Positions 29,042 to 37,592 of a stretch of DNA of 64,000 bases are shown here, in pieces (position 1 is the stretch's first letter; each line of letters starts with the position of its first letter). Both the position numbers and the translations under genes were made by a program. The DNA comes from G965247475 sp965247475 (GTDB lineage: Bacteria; Chloroflexota; UBA11872): assembly GCA_965247475.1 (NCBI GenBank), contig OZ252016.1, forward strand, positions 1,984,001 to 2,048,000, written 5' to 3'. The notes beneath the pieces are model-generated. The model was not told the origin of the DNA. It did not search any database and saw nothing but the letters and a program-made list of their open reading frames with translations.

Positions 29042-30595
29042 GTGGCCGCGGATTGGCTGAATCTCCCCGAAGCCGCCAGCCCGTCACGCGTGCTGGGAGC
29101 GAAGTCGATCGCGGCCGACCGGCCAACGGTGCTGGCCGACCTCGAGGGGCCGGGGTGCATTCGACGGATATTCGTCGTCACGACGCGCCATCCGACGCCC
29201 GCCCAACAGCGTCAGATCGTGCTTCGAATGTACTGGGACGGGGCCAGCGAACCGGCGGTCGAGGCCCCGATCGGTGACTTCTTTGGCCAGCTGCACGGGG
29301 TGAAGCTGTACCCGCTGAATTCCCGGTACTTGGTCACGCAGTTTCACTCGGGCTACACGGCTTCGTTCCCGATGCCGTTCGAGCGCTCGGCGCGGATCGA
29401 GGTCGAGGCCGGCCCGGACGTCGACAACGCCAGGATCCTCTACACCGTCGACTGGCATAGATACCCCGTCGGCGATCTGCATGAGCCGCTGCGCTTCCAC
29501 GCGCAGTTTCGCCGCGAGTTCCCATGTCAGGCCTACGGCCGGAACTACACCATCCTGGACGCGGTCGGGCGCGGCCGCTTCCTGGGATTCAACTACGGCG
29601 TTCGGGTCTACGACGATCGCGCGCGCTGGTCGCATGCGGGCGCCGAGAGCATCTATGTGGCCAACGACGTCGATTCCCGGCGCGAGACGTTCGTGCACCT
29701 GCGCGGCGCCGGCGGTGAGGATACCTTCGGCGCGTCGTTTGGCGGCGTCTTGCACCGGCCGTCGTCACACCTCGATCAGGGCGTCCCGTACTACGTGCAT
29801 GAAGACGCCGGTCCGGCGCTCGCCAGGCACCGTCTGGCGGCCTATCGATTCTTCGAGGCGGACTCGATTGCGTTCGAGCGATCGATCCAGGTGCGGTTTG
29901 GATCGATGGCCAACGACATCTGCAGCACGGCCTACTGGTATCAGGCGCCTCCGCAGCGGCGCTTTGTTCGGCTCCCGGACTGGGACCTGCTGTTGCCGGG
30001 CAGCGAGCTGCCCTTCGGCGCGTGCGAGGCGGTCGACGAGACGCCCCGCTGGTGGCTCTTCGGGCCGTTTCACCCGGACCGGGATGCGGCGCTCGACGCC
30101 GCGCTGCCGTCCGACGACACCTTCGATCCGAGCGTGCGCCACACCGAGACCGGCTACGCGCCCGACTCACCGTGGCGGCGCGACGGGCGCGGGGATGCCC
30201 GCTGGGTGCGGCACGCCGACATCGACGGCTTCGTCGACTTTGCGCTGGCGTTCCGCCCGATCGCAACCTCGAACTCGCTGACCTTTCCGGCGCTCGCGCT
30301 GGGCCAGACGTGGCTTCACGTCGATGCGAACACGGCCGCCACCATGCACCTCGGCTGGGTCAACGAGCTCCGACTCCGAGTCAACGATGAACCGTGGCGG
30401 TCATTGGGACGCCACGCGTACTTCCGCACCGGTGCGCAGCAGGTGCGGCTGCGACGCGGGGCCAACCGTCTGCAGATCAAGCTGGACAATCCCGCAACCG
30501 GCCGGGCCGGAGATTCCTGGGGTTCGTGGGTGTTCGCCGTGCGCGTCGTCACCGACTCGGGTCGGGAGGTCACGCCGTCGCTGTCGGCGGGCTAG
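29042..30595 (+). CDS. GH172-family (DUF2961) glycoside hydrolase-like protein
   Basis: 517 residues with the DUF2961 pattern: PGCIRRIFV near the N-terminus, LRMYWDG and EAPIGDFFG, then YPMPF-like and VDWHRYP segments in a double jelly-roll. This family is now CAZy GH172, with characterised alpha-D-fructofuranosidase/difructose-anhydride enzymes in bifidobacteria and exo-D-arabinofuranosidases acting on mycobacterial arabinan. The last 150 residues form an extra beta-sandwich-like part. No signal peptide is evident. The substrate could be an alpha-fructofuranoside or D-arabinofuranoside; the presence of GH32-like and propeller glycosidase-like genes nearby suits either. GTG 29042 follows an AGATGACCC segment without a strong ribosome binding site. 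Confidence 0.85.
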   Translation: MAADWLNLPEAASPSRVLGAKSIAADRPTVLADLEGPGCIRRIFVVTTRHPTPAQQRQIVLRMYWDGASEPAVEAPIGDFFGQLHGVKLYPLNSRYLVTQFHSGYTASFPMPFERSARIEVEAGPDVDNARILYTVDWHRYPVGDLHEPLRFHAQFRREFPCQAYGRNYTILDAVGRGRFLGFNYGVRVYDDRARWSHAGAESIYVANDVDSRRETFVHLRGAGGEDTFGASFGGVLHRPSSHLDQGVPYYVHEDAGPALARHRLAAYRFFEADSIAFERSIQVRFGSMANDICSTAYWYQAPPQRRFVRLPDWDLLLPGSELPFGACEAVDETPRWWLFGPFHPDRDAALDAALPSDDTFDPSVRHTETGYAPDSPWRRDGRGDARWVRHADIDGFVDFALAFRPIATSNSLTFPALALGQTWLHVDANTAATMHLGWVNELRLRVNDEPWRSLGRHAYFRTGAQQVRLRRGANRLQIKLDNPATGRAGDSWGSWVFAVRVVTDSGREVTPSLSAG

Positions 30596-30631
30596 CAGGC
30601 TCCATTCTCAGGCGGTAGCCGCGCGGACGCC

Positions 30632-31240
30632 CTACGCGGTCGGCACGAGCCCCTCGGCGGCGAGGACATCGCGCACGGCATCGGCCACCGCCGTGCCCAG
30701 CCGTTCGTAGGCGTCGTCTCGGAAGTGCACGCCATCAGGCCCAAGCAGAGCGTCCGCGCCCGCGTCGACGACGACCGCGTGCAGATCGTCGATCGGGACC
30801 CGTAGCTCGCGCATGACCCGATCGGCCGCGGCGTTGTAGGCGGCGACATCGTCTTGGCGCCGTTGGAAGTTCTTGCGCAGCCGGTGGCGTTCGTCGTTGA
30901 CGGGTGTCGAGCTGGCCCAGACCACCGCGGCTTCGGTCTCGGCCGACAGCCGCTCGACGATCCGGCGCACGTGGGCCTCGTAGAGGTGCAGCGGCGTGCG
31001 CGGCTCCAGTCCCTCAGCGGGCCTCCGCGCCAAGTCGTGCAGTCCGCAGTTGATATGCACGAGGTCCGGCCGCACCGCGACGATCCACTCCTCCAGGCGC
31101 TCCAGGATGTTGCCGGAAGTCCCGCCGTTCCCCGGCACTCGGGTCACATCCGCAACGTCCGCCAGCGCCGCGACCGCGGCGTCGTGATACCCGATCGATA
31201 TCGAATCGCCGACCAGCAATACGTGCGGACGCGGAGGCAT
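30632..31240 (-). CDS. SGNH/GDSL-family esterase
   Basis: About 202 residues. Block I reads LVGDSISIGY with the nucleophile Ser near residue 13, block II Gly is in the GGTSGN segment, block III Asn lies in HINCGLHD, and block V is DGVHF with the catalytic Asp-His. The family hydrolyses esters, often acetyl groups on polysaccharides. There is no signal peptide, so it is cytoplasmic as read. ATG 31240 is preferred over the longer frame because GAAGGG precedes it and homologues start at the first strand. It is convergent with the GH172 gene (36 bases between), which fits a carbohydrate esterase role. Confidence 0.88.
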   Translation of the reverse strand: MPPRPHVLLVGDSISIGYHDAAVAALADVADVTRVPGNGGTSGNILERLEEWIVAVRPDLVHINCGLHDLARRPAEGLEPRTPLHLYEAHVRRIVERLSAETEAAVVWASSTPVNDERHRLRKNFQRRQDDVAAYNAAADRVMRELRVPIDDLHAVVVDAGADALLGPDGVHFRDDAYERLGTAVADAVRDVLAAEGLVPTA

Positions 31241-31489
31241 CAGATGGCCCCTTCGCTCGATGTCATGCCCGCGTATCTTGCGGCGGGCTGGGCCGCGACG
31301 CGACTGACCCCGGCGGGAATCCCACGATAGGCGGCCCAAGCACCGTTCCCCCATGAGCCTCGTGATGTTCGCGCGGAGAACTAGAGAGCCCGGTCGCGCC
31401 GACGAGTGGCCGTGTATCGCACGCTATTCTTGTCCGTGCGAAGCACTCTCTCGGTTACCCGACTTCGATCGGGATGGGGAGGCCCGGCG

Positions 31490-32065
31490 ATGCGACTGTT
31501 GAGTCGGCGGCGAGTGGTCGGGTTGCTTGCGATCTCGGCAGTCCTCGTCCTGGGCGCCTGCGGCGAGGGCGGCTCATCCGAAGAAGCGAGCACCAGCCAG
31601 GCCGAGGGGTCGGAGCGCTCGGTGGCCTCGGGACGTGCGCAGGCCGCGCATCGAGTCCTCACCGAAGCCGACGTCACCGAGACCATCGTCGTGCCCTACT
31701 TCTTCCATGACATCGGTATGCCAGACCAGAAAGGCACTGAGCTTCTCTTGTCGGGCGACGACGCCTCCACGCTGCGCTGGCGCTTCGTTCAGAAGCCCGA
31801 CCCCTTCTACCTGGAGTGGGCCAGGGTGGACGGAAAGCTGGCCTTTGAGACGGACGGGCTGATCGGCGATCCAACCACGGCGGCGAAACTGCTCGAGTTT
31901 CGCGGCGTCGTCGACACATCTCGCATCGAAGGCGGGGAGCAGATCGTGATCGTGGAACTGGTCGAGCGGGATCCGGCCAACCGGTCGGGAGAGCCCGCCA
32001 AGCGGCTCGAGTTCGTCTTCGAGGTGATGGTGCCGAAGGACTGCTGCAGGATTCAGTTCAGCTAG
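31490..32065 (+). CDS. Lipoprotein, repeated family (copy D)
   Basis: 191 residues with a twin-basic signal peptide (RRRVVGLL) and lipobox VLGAC. The core reads LTEADVTETIVVPYFFHDIG, MPDQKGTELL, SGDDASTLRWRF, LEWARVDGKLAFETDG, GDPTTAAKLLEFRG and ELVERDPANRSGEPAKRLEF. It has a longer insert before the last strand (VVDTSRIEGGEQ) and ends with adjacent cysteines (KDCCRI). GGGGAGG lies 7 bases before ATG 31490. It faces copy E tail to tail, 170 bases apart, which suggests that the pair arose by local duplication with inversion. Confidence 0.85.
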   Translation: MRLLSRRRVVGLLAISAVLVLGACGEGGSSEEASTSQAEGSERSVASGRAQAAHRVLTEADVTETIVVPYFFHDIGMPDQKGTELLLSGDDASTLRWRFVQKPDPFYLEWARVDGKLAFETDGLIGDPTTAAKLLEFRGVVDTSRIEGGEQIVIVELVERDPANRSGEPAKRLEFVFEVMVPKDCCRIQFS

Positions 32066-32186
32066 TCCCTGACCCGCTCCGGGCTCTGATCGCGAGACCG
32101 TCGAGACACAGACCGCCATCCCGTTCGAACGCGGCGCGCGCCGCCGCGTAAGGGAACGGCGCGCCTAGCAGACGCCTTCCGCGGCG

Positions 32187-32294
32187 CCGGAGTTGCACAT
32201 GGCAGAGGGCACCACTTGGACGCGCGCGATGTCGCTCAGCACACGGTCCTGCTCGACCCGGAGTTGCACATGGCAGAGGGCACCACTTGGACGC
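32187..32294. repeat. 37-base direct repeat at the 3' end of lipoprotein copy E
   Basis: The unit starting CCGGAGTTGCACATGGCAGA occurs at 32187-32223 and again at 32258-32294, a spacing of 71 bases. On the minus strand it encodes VVPSAMCNSG. As 71 is not a multiple of 3, the two copies read in different frames, and the gene now ends with SSRTVC in place of the AAEGVC encoded after the outer copy. Confidence 0.85.
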
Positions 32295-32796
32295 TGTATT
32301 CGAGCCGCCTGGCGGGTTCGCCCGCGCGATCGGCCGGGTCGAGCTCGACCAACTCGAGCAGGAAGTTCGTCGTCCCGCGAATGTTGCCCCGAAACTCCAG
32401 CGTCTTCGCGGCCGTGGCGGGGCTGCCGACCAAGCCGTCGGTCTCGAACGCAAGCTCGCCGTCCACCGCGTACCACTCGAGCACTAAGGTCTCGGGCTTC
32501 TGAGCGAAGCGCCAGCGCAGCGTGGAGGCGTCGTCGCCCGTCAACATCAGCAGCATCCCCTTCCGGTCCGGAAGCCCGATGTCGTACACGTAGTGCTCGG
32601 TTTGAATCAGCGTGCCGGCGTCGGCCTCCGTGATGACGTGCGCGTCGCGTTGCACCCGCCCGGTCGCGACCGAGCGGGTGCTCCCGTCGCTCTCAGTCGT
32701 CTGCGCGCCCGGCGCGCCCTCGCCGCACGCCGCCGCCGCCACCAGTCCGGCCAGCGCGAGCGCGCCGAGAAACGCACGTCCGTGGATCATTCGCAT
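32236..32796 (-). CDS. Lipoprotein, repeated family (copy E)
   Basis: About 186 residues with lipobox AAAAC and mature CGEGAPG. The core reads ITEADAGTLIQTEH, YDIGLPDRKGML, TGDDASTLRWRF, EWYAVDGELAFETDG, GSPATAAKTLEFRG and ELVELDPADRAGEPARRLEY. It ends VVPSAMCNSGSSRTVC with two cysteines. The 3' end was altered by the 37-base direct repeat, which brought a new stop at 32236; the older end probably lay at 32165. ATG 32796 (MRMIHGRAF) is chosen by analogy to copies C and D; upstream in-frame starts at 32805 and 32853 are possible. Confidence 0.82.
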   Translation of the reverse strand: MRMIHGRAFLGALALAGLVAAAACGEGAPGAQTTESDGSTRSVATGRVQRDAHVITEADAGTLIQTEHYVYDIGLPDRKGMLLMLTGDDASTLRWRFAQKPETLVLEWYAVDGELAFETDGLVGSPATAAKTLEFRGNIRGTTNFLLELVELDPADRAGEPARRLEYSVQVVPSAMCNSGSSRTVC

Positions 32797-32906
32797 GGCG
32801 ACCATTCCGCCCATAGCGAGTAGGGCCGATCCTGCCCCGGCGGACAGATCCAAGTCTAACCGCGCACATCCCCGGTCGGTCGTCGGCGCCCGCGCGCGGA
32901 CGGCCG

Positions 32907-33851
32907 CTACCAGTGGAACGCCAGGTCGGGGAACTCCTCGTCCGCCACCCGCTTGAAGCGATCCCAGGCCGCCCGCGACACCGGCAGGTAGGGCTTGCGC
33001 GTCTCCCAGGTGGTCTCGACCAGGAACGGCGAGGCGGCGGCCATGGCTTTGCCGATGATCCCGTGCAGATTGCCGTCCTCCCGCAGGTGACCCTTGGCGA
33101 CGGAGGCGAACTCCTGCAGACGCCGGTTCTTCCGCGCCGCTTCGTCCCAGCGACCCTGCTCGATGTCATCCCACCAGTCCAGCATGAAACGCGGGTTGTA
33201 CGCGGCCATCCACGAATACGTGCCGCGCGCACCGTGCCGGCCGAACGCGGTCAGCACCGTCTCACCGGAGAAGAAGGCCAGATCCGGCGCCGCCTGGCGC
33301 GACGCGATGAAGCCGTCAACCTCGTCGTGCACGTACTTCACCCCCACGAGTTTGGGGAACTCCTCGCCCAGGCGCCGAAACTCCTCGCCCTGCAGGACGT
33401 GCGGCTGCCGCGGCGTGTTGTATTCGATCAGGCCGAATCCCTCTGGCACGGCGTCCGACACGTCACGCCAGAACTGCAAGAACGACGCGTCGGTCATCGG
33501 CATGAAGATCGGGTGGCCCACGTGCGCGCCCAGCACGCCGTGCGCGGCGGCGGCGCGCAGCCGATCCGTGATGCCGCGCGTGTGCGACCAGGTCACACCC
33601 GCTTGCGAGGCGATGCCCAGCCTGCCGCATTCGGCGCCGAACGCCTCGATCAGCGTTTGGAAATCATCCAGCTCGATGGCATAGAACTCGCCATCGCTGT
33701 CGGTGGTGTACACGCCGTGCAGCCCGACGGCACGGCACCGCCGCACGTTCTCGCGCACGGCGTCGATGTCGATGCGGTCATCGGGTGTGAAGGGCGTCGT
33801 GAGCGCCAGCCAGACGCCGTGAAGGTTCTGGCGGGTGAGTCCGTCGATCAT
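32907..33851 (-). CDS. DapA-like lyase
   Basis: 314 residues of the DHDPS/NAL family. Tyr144 in IEYNTPR and Schiff-base Lys172 in GVKYVH are both present; the loop DSDGEFYAIEL replaces the DapA GTTGE segment, so the substrate is likely not aspartate semialdehyde. The C-terminus carries a helical extension. A much longer open frame covers this gene and the gene at 34140 on the opposite strand, but only the part from ATG 33851 has the family pattern. It is divergent from the propeller glycosidase-like gene with about 290 bases between, and sits in a carbohydrate-related run. Confidence 0.88.
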   Translation of the reverse strand: MIDGLTRQNLHGVWLALTTPFTPDDRIDIDAVRENVRRCRAVGLHGVYTTDSDGEFYAIELDDFQTLIEAFGAECGRLGIASQAGVTWSHTRGITDRLRAAAAHGVLGAHVGHPIFMPMTDASFLQFWRDVSDAVPEGFGLIEYNTPRQPHVLQGEEFRRLGEEFPKLVGVKYVHDEVDGFIASRQAAPDLAFFSGETVLTAFGRHGARGTYSWMAAYNPRFMLDWWDDIEQGRWDEAARKNRRLQEFASVAKGHLREDGNLHGIIGKAMAAASPFLVETTWETRKPYLPVSRAAWDRFKRVADEEFPDLAFHW

Positions 33852-34139
33852 GTCCAGGCCGGGCGATCCGTCCAGCACGCTCCTGCGGCGCGAACAGCCT
33901 AGGCGATCGGTCCCCTCGGGGGCGGTTGGCTGGGGCGGCGGTCGTCCGGTACGCCAGGCGCCGGGCGGGAAGATCGGCGCGTTCCGCGATCGGGCTTGAC
34001 GTCGAGCCCGGCCCGAGGTCTCGACCCCCACAAGCTGACGCCGGACGTTCGGCGGCCGCGTATACACTGGCGCCTGGCATCCGTGGCCTCGGGTGCGGCG
34101 GGCCGCGCCGAACGGCGCTCGGCGACTGAGGGGGGTTGC

Positions 34140-35525
34140 GTGCCCTACGACCCGAATCTCCATCTGATGTGCCACGCGGCCGAGGTCCAGACCGTCGTGG
34201 GCATGCGGCGCACCTGGAACCGCCCTGATCGGGTGCAGCCGGGGCCGGTGCTGGCCCCCACCGAGCCCTGGGAGGGCACCGCGGTCGTCGCCTACGGCAC
34301 GGCCTACTACGACGCGGATTCCGGCTGCTTCCACTTCTGGTACGAGACCGCGAACTCGGCGTGGCCGCCACCTTCCAGGGTCCTCTGCTACGCCACCTCG
34401 ACCGACGGCGTCCACTGGGAGAAGCCGAGACAGGGCCTTTTTGAGTGGCAGGGCAGCAGCGCCAACAACATCGTGTGGATCTTCCAGGACACGGGCATCT
34501 GGGACGACTTCGATGGCTTTGGCGTGCTGGTCGAGCCGGACGCGCCGGCCCACGCGCGCTTCAAGATGGTGATCTACACGCGGGCGACATCCGATGACTC
34601 GCGGGCGTTCTTCGTCCTGACCAGCCCCGACGGTCTGCGCTGGACCTGGCGCGACGAGCCCTTCCTGACCGATGCGGGCGACCGCTTCCACTGCGTACGC
34701 GACGAGCGGCATGGCGACTACCTGCTGACGACCCGTCGCGCCCGTCTGGAGTGGGACAAGCACGGCGACCCGCCGCGGCCGTGGAAGCGAACGATCACGC
34801 GCTGGCGCAGCCCCGATCTGCAGCGCTGGGAGGGCGGCGAGCAGCTGCTCAAGGCGGACGACGCGGATCTGCCGGAGGCCGAGTGCTACAGCATGTATCC
34901 GATCGCGGCCGGCAACGGCTATGTGGGCTATCTGGAGTTCTACGACCGGCTGCTCGAGCGGCTGCACACCGAGCTGGTCGTGAGCTGGGATGGCGACCAT
35001 TGGGAACGTGTCGATCGGACCCCGTGGCTGGACCGCGGGACCGACGGCGCGTGGGACGACATGTGGGTGTTTCCATCCAGCAACGATCCGCTGGTGGTGG
35101 GCGACCGGATGCTGGTCCACTACAGCGGGCGCGGCTCGGCCCATGCCGGAGACCGACCGCCGATGCGCCCCTACCGCAGCAGCATCGGCCTGGCCTGGCT
35201 CGGCCGCGATCGTTGGGCGGCCCTGAGCGTGGGCCAGGACGGCGGCGAGTTCATCACCGAGCCCGTCACCGTGAGCGGCGACTGTCTGTGGCTCAACGCC
35301 GATGCCGAGTTCGGCGATGTGCGCGTGCAGATTCTCGATGCCACTGACGGCCCGCACGACGGCTTCGGCTTCGACGCCGCCGACCGCATCGACCGGGACG
35401 GCGTTGACCTGCCAGTGTCATGGAGCGGCAACCGGTCGCTGGCGGACCTGCGCGGGCGGAGCGTGCGTCTGCACGTCAAGGCGGCACGCGCCAGCATCTA
35501 CGGCTACCGGTTCGCCGACGCCTGA
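34140..35525 (+). CDS. Five-bladed beta-propeller glycosidase-like protein (GH32/GH43-like)
   Basis: 461 residues with repeated propeller-blade signatures: FHFWYETA, CYATSTDGVHWEK, VLTSPDGLRWTW, ITRWRSPDLQRWEG and VVSWDGDHWER. The last 120 residues form a beta-sandwich, as in GH32 proteins. The WMNDPNG motif of true GH32 enzymes is not seen, so it belongs to the looser group of uncharacterised propeller hydrolases. GTG 34140 is supported by GAGGGGGG just upstream and by the loss of coding character before it. There is no signal peptide. The genes for GH172, SGNH esterase and a DapA-like lyase within 5 kb suggest joint glycan use. Confidence 0.8.
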   Translation: MPYDPNLHLMCHAAEVQTVVGMRRTWNRPDRVQPGPVLAPTEPWEGTAVVAYGTAYYDADSGCFHFWYETANSAWPPPSRVLCYATSTDGVHWEKPRQGLFEWQGSSANNIVWIFQDTGIWDDFDGFGVLVEPDAPAHARFKMVIYTRATSDDSRAFFVLTSPDGLRWTWRDEPFLTDAGDRFHCVRDERHGDYLLTTRRARLEWDKHGDPPRPWKRTITRWRSPDLQRWEGGEQLLKADDADLPEAECYSMYPIAAGNGYVGYLEFYDRLLERLHTELVVSWDGDHWERVDRTPWLDRGTDGAWDDMWVFPSSNDPLVVGDRMLVHYSGRGSAHAGDRPPMRPYRSSIGLAWLGRDRWAALSVGQDGGEFITEPVTVSGDCLWLNADAEFGDVRVQILDATDGPHDGFGFDAADRIDRDGVDLPVSWSGNRSLADLRGRSVRLHVKAARASIYGYRFADA

Positions 35526-35581
35526 TTCTGACCGCCGTTCGCTATTGCGGCCTCGGCCTCGCGCGGACCGCTCGTGCGTCG

Positions 35582-35959
35582 TCAGTAGGGCGGCTCGAGA
35601 CCGTCGAACATCGGAAAGTGCCGGACGTTGGTCGTGAGGAGCTCAGCCTCGAGGACCAGCGCCGTGCCGGCGATGAGGTAGTCGACAGCGTCGATTCCGC
35701 GGTGCACCTGGCGGTATCGGCGCGCCAGCGTGCCGGCGGTCCGGACCACGGCCTCGTCGATCGGAACCCACGCGAGCACGTCGAAGAATTGCTCGAGGAC
35801 GTCCCGCTCGTCGTCGCGCACGCCGGCCAGCAGCTCGAAGCGGACGATCTCGCTGGCGGCGAGCGTCTGGCCCGCGGCGATCAGACCTCGCAAGAGCGCG
35901 CTCGCCGTCCCCACGCCTCGCAGATGGTCGATCGCCACCGAGGTGTCCAGCAGCTTCAT
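35582..35959 (-). CDS. vapC: VapC-type PIN-domain toxin
   Basis: 125 residues. The PIN acidic residues are visible: Asp5 in LLDTSVAID, a Glu in SEIVRFELL, and Asp residues in GIDAVDYLIAGTAL, the expected metal-binding quartet of an endoribonuclease. The start ATG overlaps the antitoxin stop as ATGA, the normal coupling of VapBC operons. The family cleaves tRNA or rRNA when freed from antitoxin. Length is typical. It stands at the edge of the accessory patch with IS remnants. Confidence 0.92.
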   Translation of the reverse strand: MKLLDTSVAIDHLRGVGTASALLRGLIAAGQTLAASEIVRFELLAGVRDDERDVLEQFFDVLAWVPIDEAVVRTAGTLARRYRQVHRGIDAVDYLIAGTALVLEAELLTTNVRHFPMFDGLEPPY

Positions 35960-36234
35960 TCCAAGCCGAGGTCGCGCAACCGATCATTGAGGTCGCCGCG
36001 CATGGCGTCCACGTACTGGGCGCCGGTGAAGCGGCGGTGGGCCCACAGGCCGGCGCTGGCGTCGAGCGCCTGCAGCTTGTCCGCTGTCGACATGGTCCCG
36101 AACATGCGCCGGACGGCGCGCCGGATGAGCTCTGACCGCGAGGCGCCGGTGGCACGGGCGGCGTGATCGAGGAGCGCGAGCTCTTCGTCGCCAAGATAGA
36201 CTTGCGTTCGTCCCACGACATCACTATACACCAT
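35956..36234 (-). CDS. vapB: Ribbon-helix-helix antitoxin of the VapC pair
   Basis: 92 residues. The N-terminal half reads TQVYLGDEELALLDHAARATGASRSELIRRAVR in pieces: a beta strand and two helices, the CopG/RHH DNA-binding fold. The C-terminal half (YVDAMRGDLNDRLRDLG) should wrap the toxin. RHH antitoxins repress their own promoter; the palindrome at 36228-36241 lies right at the start codon. The true start could be the ATG at 36234 or a GTG a few codons downstream, for instance at 36216, if the palindrome is untranslated. Confidence 0.88.
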   Translation of the reverse strand: MVYSDVVGRTQVYLGDEELALLDHAARATGASRSELIRRAVRRMFGTMSTADKLQALDASAGLWAHRRFTGAQYVDAMRGDLNDRLRDLGLE

Positions 36235-36241
36235 ACGGTGT
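36228..36241. promoter_or_regulatory. Probable operator of the vapBC pair
   Basis: ACACCATACGGTGT, an inverted repeat with ACACC/GGTGT arms, overlaps the antitoxin start region. RHH antitoxins typically bind such palindromes to autoregulate. Placement, not experiment, supports this. Confidence 0.55.
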
Positions 36242-36461
36242 TATCGGCCGGGCTCGCGCGACGGCCACCGTGGATATCACGAGCGCCACCCCGCGGCCGG
36301 AGTCCAACGTGAGCACGGAGCCATCCGCGCCGACCAGCGGCGTCGGCGGCGGATGGGAATTCGGAGGCGCGGCTCGCTTCGCTCGGCGTTCCGGGCGGCG
36401 GTAGGATCTTCGCGTCCAGCCGCGGCCTCAGGTCGAACCGAGACATTTGGACGCTCAACTC

Positions 36462-37250
36462 ATGGCAACGCAGACGCTGAAGCATCTGACCGGCGCGCAA
36501 GTCGACTCGTTCTGGAACGACGGCTACCTGATCCTCGATCCATTCCTGCCTGCCGGCGAACTGGCGACGCTGCGCGCCGGACTGCAGACGCTGGAGGACT
36601 GGATTCAGGTGAACGAGCACCCGGACTTTAAGCGCGAAGCGGCCAGCCGGTCCGACGACCGGGTTGCGATCCGCAAGATCAACCACATCCACCGAAATGG
36701 CGGCGGGCTGTGGTGGGAGCTAATGCAGCGGCCGGAGACCCTCGACCTGATCGAGGATCTGATCGGTGCCGAGGTCCGCTTCCATCACTCGAAGGTCATG
36801 ATGAAGCCGCCGTTCGAGGGCTCCACCAAGTCCTGGCACCAGGACCTTCCCGAAGGCTTCGTCTCGTCCGCGGAAGCCGACCGGCTGCGGCCCATCGGCA
36901 CCGCGCTGGCGCCCCAGCATGTGCCGGTGATTGCGATCCAGTACTACCTGGATGATTCGACCGTCGAGAACGGCTGTCTGGAAGTTGTGCCAGGCAGTCA
37001 CCGTCGGGGGCTGTTCGAGGACCCCCTGGACCGTTCGCTGATCGATCAGGACGAGGTGCGCGCGGCCGAGATCACGGCGGGAGGCGCGCTGCTGTTTCAC
37101 TGCCTGACGTTCCACTACTCAGCGCCGAACACCTCGGCGCTGCCGCGGCGCGCGCCTGTGTTCGAGTACTTCGGGCCAACCACCGGCGTGGAGCTTCTGC
37201 GTCTGGGCAATGACTTCGGGCTGCCGCTGAGGCCGAACGGCGCCAGCTAG
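36462..37250 (+). CDS. PhyH-family Fe(II)/2-oxoglutarate dioxygenase
   Basis: 262 residues of the phytanoyl-CoA dioxygenase family. The facial triad is present: His126 and Asp128 in SWHQDLP, and His218 in TFHYSAP. The segment YYLDDSTVENGCLEVVPGSH between them is the family signature. Such enzymes hydroxylate small molecules using Fe(II), 2-oxoglutarate and O2 in the cytoplasm; bacterial paralogues act on ectoine, halogenated or phosphonate compounds, among others. ATG 36462 is preferred to TTG 36447. Four PhyH genes in this window indicate a paralogue expansion. The substrate is unknown. Confidence 0.92.
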   Translation: MATQTLKHLTGAQVDSFWNDGYLILDPFLPAGELATLRAGLQTLEDWIQVNEHPDFKREAASRSDDRVAIRKINHIHRNGGGLWWELMQRPETLDLIEDLIGAEVRFHHSKVMMKPPFEGSTKSWHQDLPEGFVSSAEADRLRPIGTALAPQHVPVIAIQYYLDDSTVENGCLEVVPGSHRRGLFEDPLDRSLIDQDEVRAAEITAGGALLFHCLTFHYSAPNTSALPRRAPVFEYFGPTTGVELLRLGNDFGLPLRPNGAS

Positions 37251-37592
37251 GTGGTCCCCTTCCCGAGATACAGCGACGGGTGCACATGCGAAGTCACCGC
37301 TCCGCCGATGGAGCGGGACAGGGTGGGCCACCTGGCGGCGGATGTGGCGCGTCCACGCGGGACGCGGGCACCCGAGTCGCTGGAATTCGCGCGGCAGGGG
37401 ACTGTGGCGCGTGCGCGAGCGAGCCGCCAGACGCGGCTCGGTCTATTCGACCGGGATGTTCAGGACCGCCTTCTCCTCCGGCGTGAGGGCCGCGAGCCGG
37501 CTCATCGTGAGGCCGCGCGTGAAGCGGCGGCTCGTTCGCGCATAAACTCCTAGGCGGAACGGCACGCCGCGAAAGACAGGAAACCCACCCAG
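37251..37592. other. Gap with terminal-repeat copy 1 (342 bases)
   Basis: The stretch begins with a copy of the recurring terminal repeat (37260-37282). A short minus-strand frame reads MSRLAALTPEEKAVLNIPVE, which looks like a small protein tail but has no proven start. No other element was recognised. Confidence 0.5.
37260..37282 (+). repeat. Recurring IS-type terminal repeat, copy 1
   Basis: TTCCCGAGATACAGCGACGG followed by GTG. It matches, in inverted orientation, the terminus at 38951-38976 (consensus TTCCCGAGATGTAGCGACGG). Together they enclose a PhyH gene and a decayed IS. Confidence 0.75.

Noticed and set aside
32907..35357. An 816-residue open frame on the minus strand
   Set aside because: Only its last part (from ATG 33851) matches a family; the rest is antisense to the propeller gene at 34140 and reads as low-complexity shadow sequence.
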